The notes: generated by a model from the letters alone, not told the origin. A stretch of 64,000 bases of DNA from Portunus trituberculatus (GCF_017591435.1 NC_059286.1:6415182-6479181); one strand, 5' to 3'. Shown: positions 24,613-57,178, numbered from the stretch's first letter. Numbers and translations are program-made.

Positions 24613-24781
24613 ATCTAACCCTTTTTCCTCCACACAGGTGCTGAAGGTGGAGGAGAACCAGACAGTCCTGGATGCCGTGTACCATGAGCAGCTACGTTCC
24701 GGGGAGACCAAGTACTCCACACTGCGCCGCACTCGTTCCGGCACCACCAAGACTCGAGTGGCGTTCTTCGAGGAGCTCTAG
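14166..24781 (+). CDS. Mer: Merlin (neurofibromin 2), FERM-domain tumour suppressor
   Basis: Nine exons: 14166-14510, 14834-14994, 15466-15644, 17736-18030, 20844-20971, 22066-22225, 22707-22981, 24264-24516, 24638-24781 (TAG). Counting the one base missing in exon 4, the product is about 646 residues, close to fly Merlin. The FERM domain covers roughly residues 1-315, followed by a charged helical coiled coil to about 480, a low-complexity linker and the C-terminal tail. Diagnostic features are YQMTPEM at 171-177, the Merlin-specific 'blue box' in F2, the tail motif LSLEIEKERGEY, and the terminal TRVAFFEEL, which separates Merlin from ezrin/radixin/moesin. The start has a perfect Kozak context (GCCACCATG). 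Merlin acts at the cell cortex, where the closed or open form scaffolds Hippo (Kibra, Warts/LATS) signalling. All exon phases agree. The only break is a -1 shift in A4 at 17894-17897. Confidence 0.95.
15825..16662 (-). mobile_element. CR1/jockey-like LINE 3' fragment in Merlin intron 3
   Basis: On the minus strand the frame shows the end of the RT core (LFANDAKI, a FADD-like box with D to N change), WSNKWMMEFNADKCHVL, EKEKDLGVIV, LRPKLEYAQVVWAPH, VQRAATKLVPALHD and TAWNRLPEGVV, with the stop near 15831. It is cut on its 5' side at a (GA)n tract at 16662. A frameshift near 16465 splits the frame. It belongs to the same family as the copy at 40580-41380, since both share the coding end and the first 3' UTR bases. 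Confidence 0.88.
17265..17475 (+). repeat. TTAA-flanked MITE, copy C
   Basis: TTAACTCCTTCATTACCATG at the left and TTATTGAAGAGATTAA at the right, in Merlin intron 3. Confidence 0.8.
17365..17695 (+). repeat. 165-bp tandem duplication carrying MITE copy D
   Basis: The right half of MITE copy C plus its flank ('cactactattaaaccctta') is repeated in tandem. The second unit has a partial MITE (about 17530-17636) ending GAAGGGGTTAA and the same flank ('cactactataaaaccctta'). Confidence 0.8.
17736..18030 (+). CDS. Mer: Merlin exon 4 (FERM F3 lobe) with a 1-base deletion
   Basis: The exon starts GCGTCACTGC after tacag and ends CGGAGACAG before GTGAGT. The frame inherited from exon 3 reads through KISFPWSEIRNIS and FTIRPTDKTAPNFVFFSK, then hits TGA at 17906-17908. 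The next frame continues with RMNKLILDLSIGNHDLFKRR, exactly as expected. One extra A in the AAAA run at 17894-17897 would restore both the frame and the downstream phase (296 instead of 295 bases). As all other exons are intact, a consensus error at a homopolymer is more likely than a dead gene. Confidence 0.85.
18055..20130 (-). mobile_element. LINE (non-LTR retrotransposon), 5' truncated, TAA-tailed, in Merlin intron 4
   Basis: The minus strand encodes a reverse transcriptase: PIPKGSSSSIHPGDYRPISI, FGFRKGLSTSDALV, VISLDFSSAFDRVNHRALL, GVPQGSVLGPLL, then MVAYADDTTIYA with the YADD catalytic box and a C-terminal region ending LLSELTTS at 18206. One frameshift separates GVPQGS and YADD (near 19080-19060). 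The upstream frame to about 20110 looks like the linker after the endonuclease, and no endonuclease is seen. The 3' end is a (TAA)n tail (ATT repeat at 18061-18077 on +), as in I-like elements. It lies antisense to Merlin. Confidence 0.9.
20160..20300. repeat. AGG-rich low-complexity tract
   Basis: Repeated GGAGGAGGA/GAATTAGRTTAG units flank the LINE in Merlin intron 4. Confidence 0.7.
21008..21155 (+). mobile_element. LINE 3'-end fragment (same family as 35.2-38.4 kb)
   Basis: It shares the block after the LINE stop: 'gtgtcaagacatttgtccc', 'ggcaac..agtgggcctttt' and 'tgcccttggccag', then an A-rich tail. It lies in Merlin intron 5. Confidence 0.7.
21690..21905 (+). mobile_element. LINE 3'-end fragment
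   Basis: Translated LWNSLPAPVFPSSFDLNSFK-type sequence (21695 on) followed by 'tcaagacatttatccct', 'gtgggcctttttg' and 'ttgcccttggcca'. It is the same family as the near-complete LINE at 35.2-38.4 kb. Confidence 0.75.
23040..23590 (+). repeat. Minisatellite in Merlin intron 7, first array
   Basis: Degenerate units of about 60-75 bp carry 'cccttactccagcc', 'tcagtat' and 'gtaaactttccc'. They give a long Ser/Phe-rich open frame that is an artefact of the repeat. Confidence 0.75.
23590..24285 (+). repeat. 60-bp minisatellite repeating the Merlin exon 8 acceptor
   Basis: About twelve units, each with 'cctgcattgccttccag' followed by 'tctgtcaggaagcaccagtc' or a variant. Unit starts lie near 23612, 23671, 23732, 23785, 23850, 23908, 23965, 24022, 24084, 24143, 24202 and 24264. 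The last unit is the true 3' splice site and first codons of exon 8. Many upstream units keep a usable-looking ttncag. Confidence 0.85.
24524..24608. repeat. (CT)n microsatellite in Merlin intron 8
   Basis: More than 40 CT units fill most of the 121-bp intron between 24516 and 24638, leaving little room for a branch site after the tract. Confidence 0.95.
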
Positions 24782-27700
24782 TTTTCATAGCTCCGTCCTC
24801 ACCACCACTGTGCCTGTGTCCCTCTTTGATAGAGATAGACATGGTGTTTTTAGATTATGAGCGCCTTTATCACTCATCAGCATTGTCTCGTGTCCCAGAG
24901 CTTATATTTTGCTTGCTCCTGGTATGTGTCTCATTATTTTTACTCATCCGCCTGACAGATTCATGGCCCAGAGTCATGTGCGACATTTCATTGTTCTTTG
25001 TTGATATGCTTTAAGTATGCATGCTCTTCTTTTATGGTAATTTAAAGTCATTCGTTTCATTGTATTAGTCATCAGCAGCTTCTTAGATTATTGATATTTT
25101 TCTGCACAAATCTTTAAGTAGTATCAGCTTTTATTTTATTTCGGCTTTTATATGATACTTTTCAATACTTCATTCCTCCACAAACTCAGTGTTTCCTTTC
25201 ATATTCAAGATCTGATTTTAATCTCTGTTATTGTCCTTTTTCATTTTCTCTGCCTTTTCTTAACAAACCATCTTTAACTCAATCTTCATAACAGCTTTGT
25301 TCCTTCTCTTGTATTACTTTTGCTTTCTTTGTCTGCAAAATTTTATTTGTCTTCGTGACAAACTTTATCCTTTTATGCACTTTTTGCTTAACTGCTTTCT
25401 TCTACTTTTTCATGTGACGGTTAGCCTTTGATTCACTGATGGTGATTTGTAAATATGCTACAGTCTCCTAGTCTTGTGTGATCTCATAACCAGAATTTGG
25501 TCCTTCAGATCAATGTGGTAATGATGCTCTGAGTGGGGCATGATGTGGTAGAATGTGTTGGATTATGTTTGACTTCCCAGTGGCTCTTTTCCATACTTAA
25601 TACTTGTATATCTGATGTGGTCCTATAACTGTTAGTATTCAGACACCGACATCAAATTTCCTCCCATTGAATCAAGGGTTAACTCTCTCTTTGTATGATG
25701 TATGTCTTGACGTATGGCTGCTCTTCACACTATGCTTTAGTTTAGTCCCAGGTGCTGGAAAGGAGTGGTGCCAACACCAGTGGGACTGAGCCTGTGTTTG
25801 GTGTGTCCTGCCTTGCTGCTTGCTTCTTCCAGCCCAACCGGCACTTCCTTCAGGTCCACACACCTGCCTTGCTTCTCAGGTCCTATGCCTAACCCGCCTG
25901 TTTGATTATTTCACTATGTATTCCTGCAGCCATTAGGTATTTTACAGCACTAGACTTTTTATATAAGGGAACATACTCAAGGTATTTTTAGCTGCTTCGA
26001 GTTGGGAAGTCACAATGTCTAAGAAGAAAGCAGTGTTTCATGTTTATCTTAAGAAAACACCTGTGTCAGAGCCCAAGCCAAGCTGGTGCAGTATGAAGTA
26101 GGCATCTTTTACTTAAACTTAAGCTTTAAAATTGTAAACTATATACTTACCACCACTGTTTTGAAATATTGGAACACACTTCAAACAGTTCCAGCTTCAT
26201 TGTTGTACTTGGGACTGTCACCAACATATCATTGATAGAGGAAAGAGTTCAGCTGCATCAGACTGAGAAGATCTATGTAGTCTATCACCAGAGATAAATG
26301 GTTATAAACAAACATTTGCATTTCCAGTAGCTTCTCATTAAACTGTTCATTGCTCACTACAAATGAGAGCAACCAGTGTCAGTTTTGATACTGAAATATC
26401 TATCTTCTTAGCCTGAATTGCATTCCCGATATACACGTGTCTTTAACTTTTACCATTACTAGGTGCTTAGTATTTAAAGTATTATTCATTGACAAATGAG
26501 CTCATTGCATTATGAACCATGTATGTATGAATGTATATATATGTATGTGTATTAGCCACCCAGTGCCTTCCTATTCTCTCGTGTGGAATCAGTGCGGCCT
26601 GTGCCCCGACTCCTTCACTGTGGTAATGACGCTGCAGACACCTGCCCCTTCGGCCTCCAGGGCCAGGTGCTGCCCTCCCCTGCTCTGGTGTTTGGGTGGT
26701 GATGGTAGTGTTCATTGACAGTAATCATTGCTGGACACGTCATGACATTTCTTGCATTCATTAATAAGGAATCACATTTCCATGATTTTAAATGAGATGC
26801 AGAGTAGCACAAAGATTTATGTTAAATTTCTTGACTGCTGGGAACCTGATAAAAGCTGGACCAAGTGCCACTTTTATTGACATTAGTTTGTCATTGGCTG
26901 TGGTAAATACCATTCACATCTGTTGTTGTTGCATAAAGACACTACTATACTGTAATGAGTCACTGCTCCTCCTCGGAGGAAAGCACAACATGGTCAGATT
27001 ATCACCGTGGATCCTGAGTCACAAATACAGTTTAAGAATGATTGTGTGCCAAAGACATTGTCCTAAGGATACTTAATTTATTGACAATTTAATATTTACC
27101 TTAAAATGTTGCTGGTATTCATCATACATTCAGAGATTTTGGGCACAATTTATCAGAAATGAACCAGTGTGCTGGAGGTGACAATCTAAGTGTTAAGATA
27201 AATTGATGTTTTTCAAGGCTTAAGGTGAAGCTAGGTTTGCACACGTAATGAAGGAACGCTTGCCCTGCTTAGGTGTTAGTGTTAATGTTTTGGGAAACTG
27301 CAGCCAGTGTGAACACATTATGTACTGCTTGATGGCTGAGAAGTTGTGATGAAATCAGTATACATAGTACATGTAGCTTTGAGGAAATGGTGTTGCAAAT
27401 ATGTAGGAGTGTTAATGAAGCTTTCACAAATTTATCTTCTACACATTGTATATTTTGTGTATGTATGACAAGCATGTGGACATTGTGGTGAGGAGGGAGA
27501 AGGATGAAGCAGCAGCACTTCATTACTCTTGTTGCAGCTGTTGCTTTCTTCTTGGGGAACATAGCCATTAATGCATCTCACTGGGGTACTTGACGGCTCA
27601 GGTCATCTGCTGATTGGCTGTTGTTTCCTACCTGTGGCTTTAACTGACCCAGGAGAGACGGCAGCCAGTCAGCAGGGTGAGCACACAGACAGTCACTCAG

Positions 27701-28380
27701 AGGACCTTCATGAGTTGCTACTGTCCAGGGAAAGCAAGAGTTGAAATGTTAGGGTAGAAGCCTTCTGCGCCATCGCTTGCCTCTTCTCCCCACTGAATTC
27801 CACTCTTTATATTGACAGACAAGCCCCATTGATATATTGTATCTTGGCTTAAGGTATATATGTTATAGCATCGCCCAAGTGGTTGTTACGTCAACCCCTT
27901 CACATTGGCAGCACCTCACGTTAGGAACAATTACTGTGTTGCTGTAAATATAAACATGTGTATATAGATTTCCCATTTATTTTTTAAAGTATCTGCCAAA
28001 TACTCGTACATTGCTGGTGACTGTAGTTGAGAGATCTGGCAGGAGGCAACAGTTTGTATACTGTTGTTTGGTCTGTGCTCTTTCCTGTGTTGTTATACCT
28101 GCTGCTAAGTCAGATGTGAAAGTGGTGTTGTCTGAGTCAGCTCATTGTAGCCTTAAGTGACATTGTGATAGTCCTTGAAAGGTTAATGTGACAAGAGCAG
28201 TGTCTCACCTGTGCCTTCTAAAATGGACTTTCCTCAAGCTGCCAAAGATCTACATCAACTACATGACCCCAGGCAAGCACTCTCGCTTCCTGGGTTGTCA
28301 AGATAGCCTAAGGAAGGAGGAAATGTTCTTGTTTAATATTTTACATATATAAATAAAAATGGAGTCAAATTACTAGTTTC
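24782..28380 (+). other. Merlin 3' flank, probable 3' UTR
   Basis: There is no open frame of note after the Merlin stop. AATAAA at 28352-28357 is a candidate polyadenylation signal, but whether the transcript runs 3.6 kb is not known. Short ORFs here lack domains. Confidence 0.4.
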
Positions 28381-29428
28381 TTGTCTGTTGCAAATGAGTC
28401 AGTTGGGAAAGGAAAGTTCAATAAGCTAGATAAAAATACATTCTTGAGGTCTTCCAACAGCCAAACAGGAAACACACTCATTACCATAAACATGTTAACA
28501 AACCCACAGGAAGAGGGAGGTGGCGACAGCGGCAGCGGTGCGTCAGGAAGGCACAAGGGAGTACACAGGTCAAGAGACGAGAGCAGCAGCCTTGCTCGCG
28601 GCCAGCGGGGCAAGCCGTCACAACACAGTGGTGGCCCACCAATTAGCAGATGCATTAATACAACTTTGTTTGGTTTCATCTAAGTACTTTAAAAATTTTT
28701 GATTAATTTTTAAACACAGCATACATTTCACTTATAGTTACATGTAGTATACCCATAAATCTCTATGGTATATAAATTCGTGGTACAAATATTTGATATG
28801 TAAATCTCTATAGTAATGGGAGCCATCTATACAGATCTACATATCTAGACAGATGTGCATAAATCTACAGAGTGTATATGTATACATGTATATTTCCAAT
28901 CATAGTGTAAAAATTGCATTTTTAAATTAGTATTGAAAAGATAGAAGTATGCACAAAAAAGTCTAGGTAATCCAAGTCTACCTCCGTTATACAGTGGGAA
29001 GAATGCTTTGTTTCTAGTATGTTAAAAATATTGAAAATAATTTAACATTATATCAAATATATTAAACTTATTATTGATGAATAGTTAAGGGGACAGGGGG
29101 TGGCCGGCTATACACCCCCAGGGCAGGGCAGCAGTGAGCCTGTCTGGTACGTCAGTGGCCGCGGCACCAGCCGGACAAATTCTGGCAACAAGACGCACCT
29201 TGGTGGCCGGCACAGCAGCATTTGAGGAACAGACGAGGCAGCATCACAGAACACACCGTACGAGGTGCAGGGTGACTGCAGGGCCCCACAGGTCCTGGCA
29301 GCCTGGAATGACTGTGCTGGACTCACCACACATCATTCCCTCAAGACTCCAGCAGGGAGGTGGTGCATCCCGCCCTGGGGTGAGCCCAGCCCCAAAGGCA
29401 GGGTGGGGCCAGCTGGAGGTCCAGGGTC
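28381..29428 (-). other. Space between convergent Merlin and TOM1; TOM1 3' UTR side
   Basis: Low-complexity AT-rich DNA with ATCTACATA-like repeats near 28760-28870. I saw no clear AATAAA on the minus strand. Confidence 0.4.
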
Positions 29429-50097
<20,669 letters not shown>

Positions 50098-50099
50098 TT

Positions 50100-50180
50100 T
50101 GCTGCCCTGTTGCGTCATCGCTCTCCGCCATGACGTCAGCTGATTCCGTGACGCCATACCACCTCCCTGCAGATTTTGAG
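50100..50180 (-). promoter_or_regulatory. TOM1: TOM1 proximal promoter with consensus CRE
   Basis: TGACGTCA at 50131-50138, about 34 bp upstream of the ATG, with related TGCGTCAT (50111-50118) and GTGACGCC (50149-50156) sites nearby. This suggests CREB/ATF control; the transcription start is not known. Confidence 0.45.
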
Positions 50181-51134
50181 ATTATTTGCGTTATTCTAGT
50201 GCTTGTCTGTAACTCATAGTGTGTCAGTGAGTGTGGAAGAGTCATATTTTATTATTTCCACGCAGTTTGTGTTAGTTTAAGAGTTTGCCACGTGAATATT
50301 TCACGTGTAAAATTCCTGCCGTGTGATCTGAGTGTGCTAGCTCGCATCTCACTTTATTGTAATTTCTTGTATCTATTTGTATTTTTCTAGTGGGTATTTA
50401 TATTCTGTGGTGTGTCAGTGTATGTATTAGACGTGTATCTTGCTATCACTAACTTGTTTGTATTGTTTTATATCCTATCAACGAGAATAATATAAAATAA
50501 ATATCATCATGTGACTGAGAATCCGATAACTTTACCAGCACACTTTCCTTCAAATCGTTACATATTCATGCTTTTAGGTTACATTTACTGTTTATAATGA
50601 GCTGGTGTATGTATCACGCCTATGTCTTGCTATTCGGTAGGCGTCTGCGTTGCTTGATACCCTTAGAACGAAAATATTAAAAGATAAAAAGCCGTCATGC
50701 AATACGAGACATATGATAGCTCAGCCGCACCTCCCTCCAGATTTTTTTTTTTTTTTTACATTTTTTTTTAGGATCTATTTACGATTTATGTCGTGTCTGT
50801 GCAAGTATTTATGCTTCATCTGTTTAATCATGTTTGTTAGTACTATTTATCTCCCTCTCGAAGAAGATAAGAGATAAAATATGTGTTGATTTTCTGGAAT
50901 GCTGCACGTGTTATATTGCTGCAAAAGTTGCCAACGGACATATGAAGAAGATAAGAGATAACTGTGGTCTTGTGACTCTGTGATAACTAACTGCTGTCAA
51001 ACAGAGCCTTGCAACTGAGTGAGTGGATGCAGTTTAGGCAATAAATACAAATTACTTCAAATTCGTGCAGCTTATTGATTAGAACAGCTACCATGAATCT
51101 TATTATCATTCATTTACTTTTACTCACTTATCTT

Positions 51135-51138
51135 ATGT

Positions 51139-51212
<74 letters not shown>

Positions 51213-51298
51213 TAAGATTCGTAAAGGAATTGTGACTTGGCTAAAAAGAAGTAGAAAAGGAGGAAGAAAATTGTTAAAATAGACAGATAGATGAACAA

Positions 51299-51397
<99 letters not shown>

Positions 51398-51423
51398 CTT
51401 AGAAAATAGGAAGAAAATTATGC

Positions 51424-51472
<49 letters not shown>
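51135..51472. repeat. Three (GA)n arrays with a 90-bp spacer repeat
   Basis: (GA)n at 51139-51209, 51301-51390 and 51426-51470. The spacer 51210-51300 ('ttgttaagattcgtaaagga' on) reappears at 53251-53340. Confidence 0.9.
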
Positions 51473-51475
<3 letters not shown>

Positions 51476-51609
51476 TCGTGCAGTCGTCACCATAACAACA
51501 GCGACGCTACACACCCACACTCAAACTGATCCCTTCCTCTTTTCTTTCCTTTCCTTTCTTTAACCCGCGACTTTACAGTGAAAACCAGTAATATAAGCTG
51601 CTCCTAAAG

Positions 51610-51792
51610 ATGAGTTTCACGTGGGCTATTGATGCTAAAGGGGAGGAGCTGGGCAGTGCATTTAGAGGAGAGGAAAGTGAAGGGAGTGAGACGGAGGAGG
51701 ATGAGAAGGCGGTGAAAAGTCAACTACATGCTATGAAATTATGCCAAGAGTCCAGCGGTTTAATGGCAACTGTCTCCACGCTGAGGGTAATG

Positions 51793-51828
<36 letters not shown>

Positions 51829-51973
51829 GGTTTTTTTTTAGCTTCTCTGACTCCTGCTACTATTACTGTTGCTATTGCTGCTGCTGTTGTTATTGTTGCT
51901 GCTGTCAGTGGTAGGTGGTGTTGCTACGACTACAACAACAACAACTATTACCACACTACCACTAACAACAACA

Positions 51974-52012
<39 letters not shown>

Positions 52013-52145
52013 GACGCTGTTGCTGCTGCTGCCACGTATAATGACACCAACAATCACCATTACCACCATTACTTCCACCTATTAATGCAACTGCTGCTAG
52101 TCTGCTTCTGTAATCGTTGCTGTTCTTGTTGCGCTACTGCTGCTG

Positions 52146-52202
<57 letters not shown>

Positions 52203-52205
52203 ATG

Positions 52206-52259
<54 letters not shown>

Positions 52260-52407
52260 GTACTAGTGCTGCTGCTGCTACCACTAATACTACAACTACT
52301 ACAAATATTACTACTACAACTACAACTACTTTTACTACTATTACTACTACTACCACTACTGCTACCACTGCTGTACCACTACTACTACCACTACTACTAC
52401 CACCACT

Positions 52408-52439
<32 letters not shown>

Positions 52440-52466
52440 CACTGCTGCTGCTGCTGCTGTTGCAAT

Positions 52467-52500
<34 letters not shown>

Positions 52501-52626
52501 CTACACACTACTACTACTACCACTACTTACTACTATTACCACAACAACAACAACAACAACCACCACCACTACCACCACTCTCCACCACTTCTACCACTGC
52601 TGCTGCCACTGCTGCTGCTGCTGCTG

Positions 52627-52679
<53 letters not shown>

Positions 52680-52716
52680 GCTGCTACTACTACTACTTAT
52701 AATAATAGTAATAATG

Positions 52717-52786
<70 letters not shown>

Positions 52787-52813
52787 TAATAATAATAATA
52801 ATAACATCACTGT

Positions 52814-52860
<47 letters not shown>

Positions 52861-53172
52861 AAACTACAAGAACAAAAACTGCTACTACTACCACTACTAC
52901 TACCACCTCCTTGTCTCTACCCACAGTTGCCGGGAAAGAGAGGCGGCTTGGAGTGGGGACCAGTAGGGGAAGGGAGGAGGAAGGAGGGGAAGGACGAGGA
53001 GGAGGAGGAGGTGGGAGTGAGCAGGGGGCGGGAGTGGGGTCAGATGGCGCCCCTGAGCCTGGCGGTGTTGGGGGAGGCACTGAGAGACCAACACCCACAG
53101 CTCCCCCTCCTTACCCACGCAAACGCCAAGGAGATCTGTGCCCATGTGCCCACGCTCTCTCTGCAGTTCAGA

Positions 53173-53173
<1 letters not shown>
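51610..53173 (+). CDS. Unrecognised gene, first two exons (partial)
   Basis: Exon 1 (51610-51786) starts ATGAGTTTC and encodes 59 residues with an acidic patch (EESEGSETEEDE), then QLHAMKLCQESSGLMATVSTLR. It ends in phase 0 before GTAATG. Exon 2 (52927-53173) follows ctacccacag and runs open in the same phase: a Gly/Glu/Arg-rich segment, then a more conserved-looking MAPLSLAVLGEALRDQHPQ and ANAKEICAHVPTLSLQF, ending phase 1 before GTGAGA. Phase agreement across a 1.1-kb intron made of trinucleotide repeats supports one gene. I recognise no family. No later exon could be found in the window; the rest probably lies beyond 64 kb, or the model is wrong. Confidence 0.5.
51799..52910. repeat. Compound trinucleotide repeat array filling an intron
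   Basis: After (GT)n at 51799-51826, blocks of CTA/TAC, AAT/ATA, CTG/TGC, ACA and ACC follow one another for about 1.07 kb (pure runs at 52141-52202, 52203-52258, 52466-52500, 52626-52680, 52707-52800, 52816-52860). All frames yield homopolymer proteins, which are artefacts. Confidence 0.95.
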
Positions 53174-53253
<80 letters not shown>

Positions 53254-53338
53254 TAAGATTCGTAAAGGACTTGTGACTTGGCTAAAAAGAAGTAGAAAAG
53301 GAAGAAAACTATGTTAAAATAGACAGATAGATGAACAA

Positions 53339-53392
<54 letters not shown>
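53174..53392. repeat. (GA)n arrays with the 90-bp spacer repeat, second locus
   Basis: (GA)n at 53174-53249 starts at the GTGAGA donor of the unknown gene. The spacer 53250-53340 is nearly identical to 51210-51300 and is followed by (GA)n at 53341-53391. Confidence 0.9.
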
Positions 53393-53394
<2 letters not shown>

Positions 53395-53594
53395 ACGTGG
53401 CTGAAAATTGAGTATTACAAAATCTGAACTTTCTATCTACATTCTACTCAGTGAAGAAACATTTACGAGTCTTGTTTTTTTATTATTTCACTGCAATGAC
53501 GCAATAACCCCCACACACAGTTCCCTAAAGTACGCCTAATGATATCATAAACACCTAAAATTTTGAGCTACATGACAGAAAACAAGTCAGGGCC

Positions 53595-53800
53595 AGTACT
53601 CTTTGCTCTCTCACCACGACTATTTTCCAAGGCCACAGAGATGATTAGCGGGGTTGTCAAGAGTGTTTCTCCAGTTAATAATGTAGCAGTCTTGTCAATC
53701 TCCCTCTAGAAATGTAAAAACACTCTCAAAAACCCGTGTAAATATAAATAAACCCTTTTGAAACAGTGGAGGTGCAGCACACAAGCGTTTGAGAATGAAC
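53595..53800 (-). repeat. TATTC-ended dispersed repeat
   Basis: An inverted copy: 'tctctcaccacgactatttt' at the left and 'gcgtttgagaatga' at the right, matching the copies at 1018-1475 and 57749-57978. Confidence 0.65.
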
Positions 53801-54061
53801 CTGTCGCAGAACATAACTTTTACTAAACGCGACTTTATAGAAAACGAGAGCGCAGGATGGTCACTATAGCTGCTCCGACACCTCCATCTGGCAAGTGTTT
53901 GGACGTGGTTTATTATTTTACCAGCTGTTCGTGTTGATGCCTCGCGGTTCAGGGTACGGTAACTCAACGCTAGCGGCACACCAGCGGTACATCACAGCAT
54001 TCCCAAGTCAATGTCCTTTTCGTAAGGTTCAAACTTGGTTATGTGGGACAGAGGTGGTATT

Positions 54062-54410
54062 TTAAACTCTTCAGTACCATGAGTTTCCGTATTCGTTTTG
54101 CTTACTATTTGGTGATTATATACAGCTTCAGAAACTCATGTGGGGGATTAAAATAGTGACGACTGTGGCCATTAATCTTCTGACCTCCATAGACGCTTCC
54201 TAATGTCAATAAAATGATCTAAATGTACACATATCTCAAGGTAAAAATGTGTCCCTGTATTGAAGGGGTTAATATATCCATGATTAAAATAATGAAGACT
54301 GTGGCCATTAATTTTCCGACATCCATAGACCTTTCCTAATGTCAATAAATTGGTCTATTCGTACACAAATCTCAAGGTAAAAAAATGTACCAGTAAATGG
54401 AAGGGGTTAA
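54062..54410 (+). repeat. TTAA-flanked MITE copies I and J in tandem
   Basis: The complete copy 54062-54272 starts TTAAACTCTTCAGTACCATG and ends TATTGAAGGGGTTAA. A 5'-truncated second copy to 54410 ends GGAAGGGGTTAA. Confidence 0.8.
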
Positions 54411-54631
54411 TTAGTGTTTTGATAGTTTTAGCTTCTCAAACTGTATCACGTCGAGAAAACGGTGGTATTCTACGTGTTTTATTATCTCAACGTTGCGTTC
54501 GATGGAGATAGGGTATTGTCACTTTTAACTTTTCCTCATAACGATAAAAAGATAACGTAGAACAAAGATGATATTATTATTTTAAAAGTGTCTTCAAGTT
54601 GTATTAGGGCAGGTACAATGAAAGACATGGC

Positions 54632-54692
<61 letters not shown>
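54632..54692. repeat. (CA)n microsatellite
   Basis: About 30 CA units. Confidence 0.95.
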
Positions 54693-54694
<2 letters not shown>

Positions 54695-54770
54695 TCCCAA
54701 AATTACCCTGAATAAGACGGCGCCAGTTTATCTCAGTTCATTTAGTCTTATTTCCCACAGCCACCTACGA

Positions 54771-54982
54771 TTAACTCCTTCAGTACCATGACGCGTTTCC
54801 TTATTCATTCTACTTGCTATTTGATGATTTTAAACAGCTTCAGAAACTTATGTGGGGGATTAAAATAGTAAAGATTGTGGCCATTAATCTTCTGACTCTA
54901 TAAACGGTTCCTAATGTCAATAAAATGGTCTAATCGTATACAAATCTCAAGGTAGAAATATGTCCAAGTATTGAAGGCTAAC
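54771..54982 (+). repeat. TTAA-flanked MITE, copy K
   Basis: It starts TTAACTCCTTCAGTACCATG and ends AAGTATTGAAGGCTAA. Confidence 0.8.
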
Positions 54983-55214
54983 TGTAGTGGAAATGAATGT
55001 AACGAGAATATAAAGGTAACAATATTCTTTTACGTATGAGCAATTCTTACTTCATAAAAGCGATACATTAAAAAAAGTCAATATTCTCTGTTTTGGTCCA
55101 TCAAGACAAGTAAAACAGATCAACTAGTCAATATAAAGAAAATGGAACCAGATGAGAGTGTGCGTGGAAATGAAAATAGAGAAGCAGCTTATCATCATTC
55201 AAACCGGTTCTGAG

Positions 55215-56065
55215 TCACGCACGACAGCTTCTCTTCAAAATGCCACTCGCCAGTCGCTAACTAAGACAACCATACCACTCGTCAGGAATGCAGTCTAGCC
55301 ACTCGTCATTCGCGAACTAATACAGCCACAACACTCGTCACTAATACAATCATTCTACTCGTCTCGCTAACTAACACAGCCACACCTACTCGTCGCTCTA
55401 ATGCAATCATCCTACTCATCACTCGCTAACTAATAAATTACCACTCTAATACAGTTTTGCTACCCGCGGCCCGCTAATTAACACAGCCACACCATTCGTC
55501 ACTCTAATACAATCATCCTACTCGTCACTCGCTAACTAATATATTACCACTCGTCACTCTTATACAATCTAGCCACTTGTCACTCGCCAACTAATATATT
55601 ACCACTCGTCACTATTATACAATCTAGCCACTCGTCACTCGCTAACTAATATATTACCACTCGTCACTCTTATACAATCTAGCCACTCTTCACTCGCTAA
55701 CACAACCATATCACTCGTCACTCGTTAACACAATAATTCTAATCGTCATTTTAACAATCATTCTACTCGTCACTCGTTAACTAATAAATTACCACTCGTC
55801 ACTAATACAATCTTGCTACTCGTCACTCGGTAATCCAGCCATACCACTCGCCTCTCACTAACTAACACAATCATATCACTCGTCATTCTAACAATCATTC
55901 TACTCGTCACTCATTAACTAACTCAACCATACCACTCGTCACTCACTAACACAATCACATCACTCGTCATTCTAACACAGTCATATCACTCGCCACTCTA
56001 ACAAACATTCTACTCGTCACTAACTAATGGTCATATTTCACTCGTCACTCGCTAGTTAAGACAAC
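55215..56065. repeat. CACTCGTCACTCGCTAACTAA satellite
   Basis: Degenerate tandem units of about 20-60 bp based on CACTCGTCACTCGCTAACTAA and 'tacaatcattctactcgtca'. A 62-bp higher-order unit is nearly exact three times at 55540-55690 ('taatatattaccactcgtca', 'tatacaatctagccact'). Confidence 0.85.
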
Positions 56066-56174
56066 CTGAATTTTCTAAGAGGAATATAAATCACTAACAC
56101 ACTTTTCTATCACGAGTTCTGATATGTTTGAGAGGAAGATAATGAAGGGGGTCAATTTCGAGCACTAGAACCGC

Positions 56175-56176
<2 letters not shown>

Positions 56177-56249
<73 letters not shown>
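56177..56249. repeat. (GA)n microsatellite
   Basis: About 36 GA units. Confidence 0.95.
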
Positions 56250-56251
<2 letters not shown>

Positions 56252-56608
56252 GCATACTTTTCCCACTACGTATATATACACTTCGCAACCCACAAGTGTA
56301 CGTAAAACTATACCATATAAGTCGATTTTCCTTACTTTCACCACTTCACCTTCACTCATTTCGAAGTATTTCAACTACACCGCCTTTTTTCCCCCTCTTT
56401 TATGGCGAAATTTATATATAGAGCCAGATAACCGTACTTTTTTTTTTCTCTTTTTCATTCCTTCGTTGTTGTTCTTCCCCCTGTCATTCCGTTTAAGCCC
56501 GCCTCTCACCTCTTCCTCTAATCCCTAATCAGTTATTTCAAGGCCTGATAGCAGAGATAAGACTTCAGTGAAGGGCGTGGAAGAGAAATATTACGAGGAG
56601 ATGACGGT

Positions 56609-57178
<570 letters not shown>

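Noticed and set aside
28381..28683. 100-codon frame on plus between Merlin and TOM1
   Set aside because: No domain, no splice context, and both strands are open; too weak to call a gene.
51838..53177. Long frames of poly-Ile, poly-Asn, poly-Thr and poly-Leu, up to 324 codons
   Set aside because: They arise from trinucleotide arrays. Only the end after 52927 is kept, as a candidate exon.
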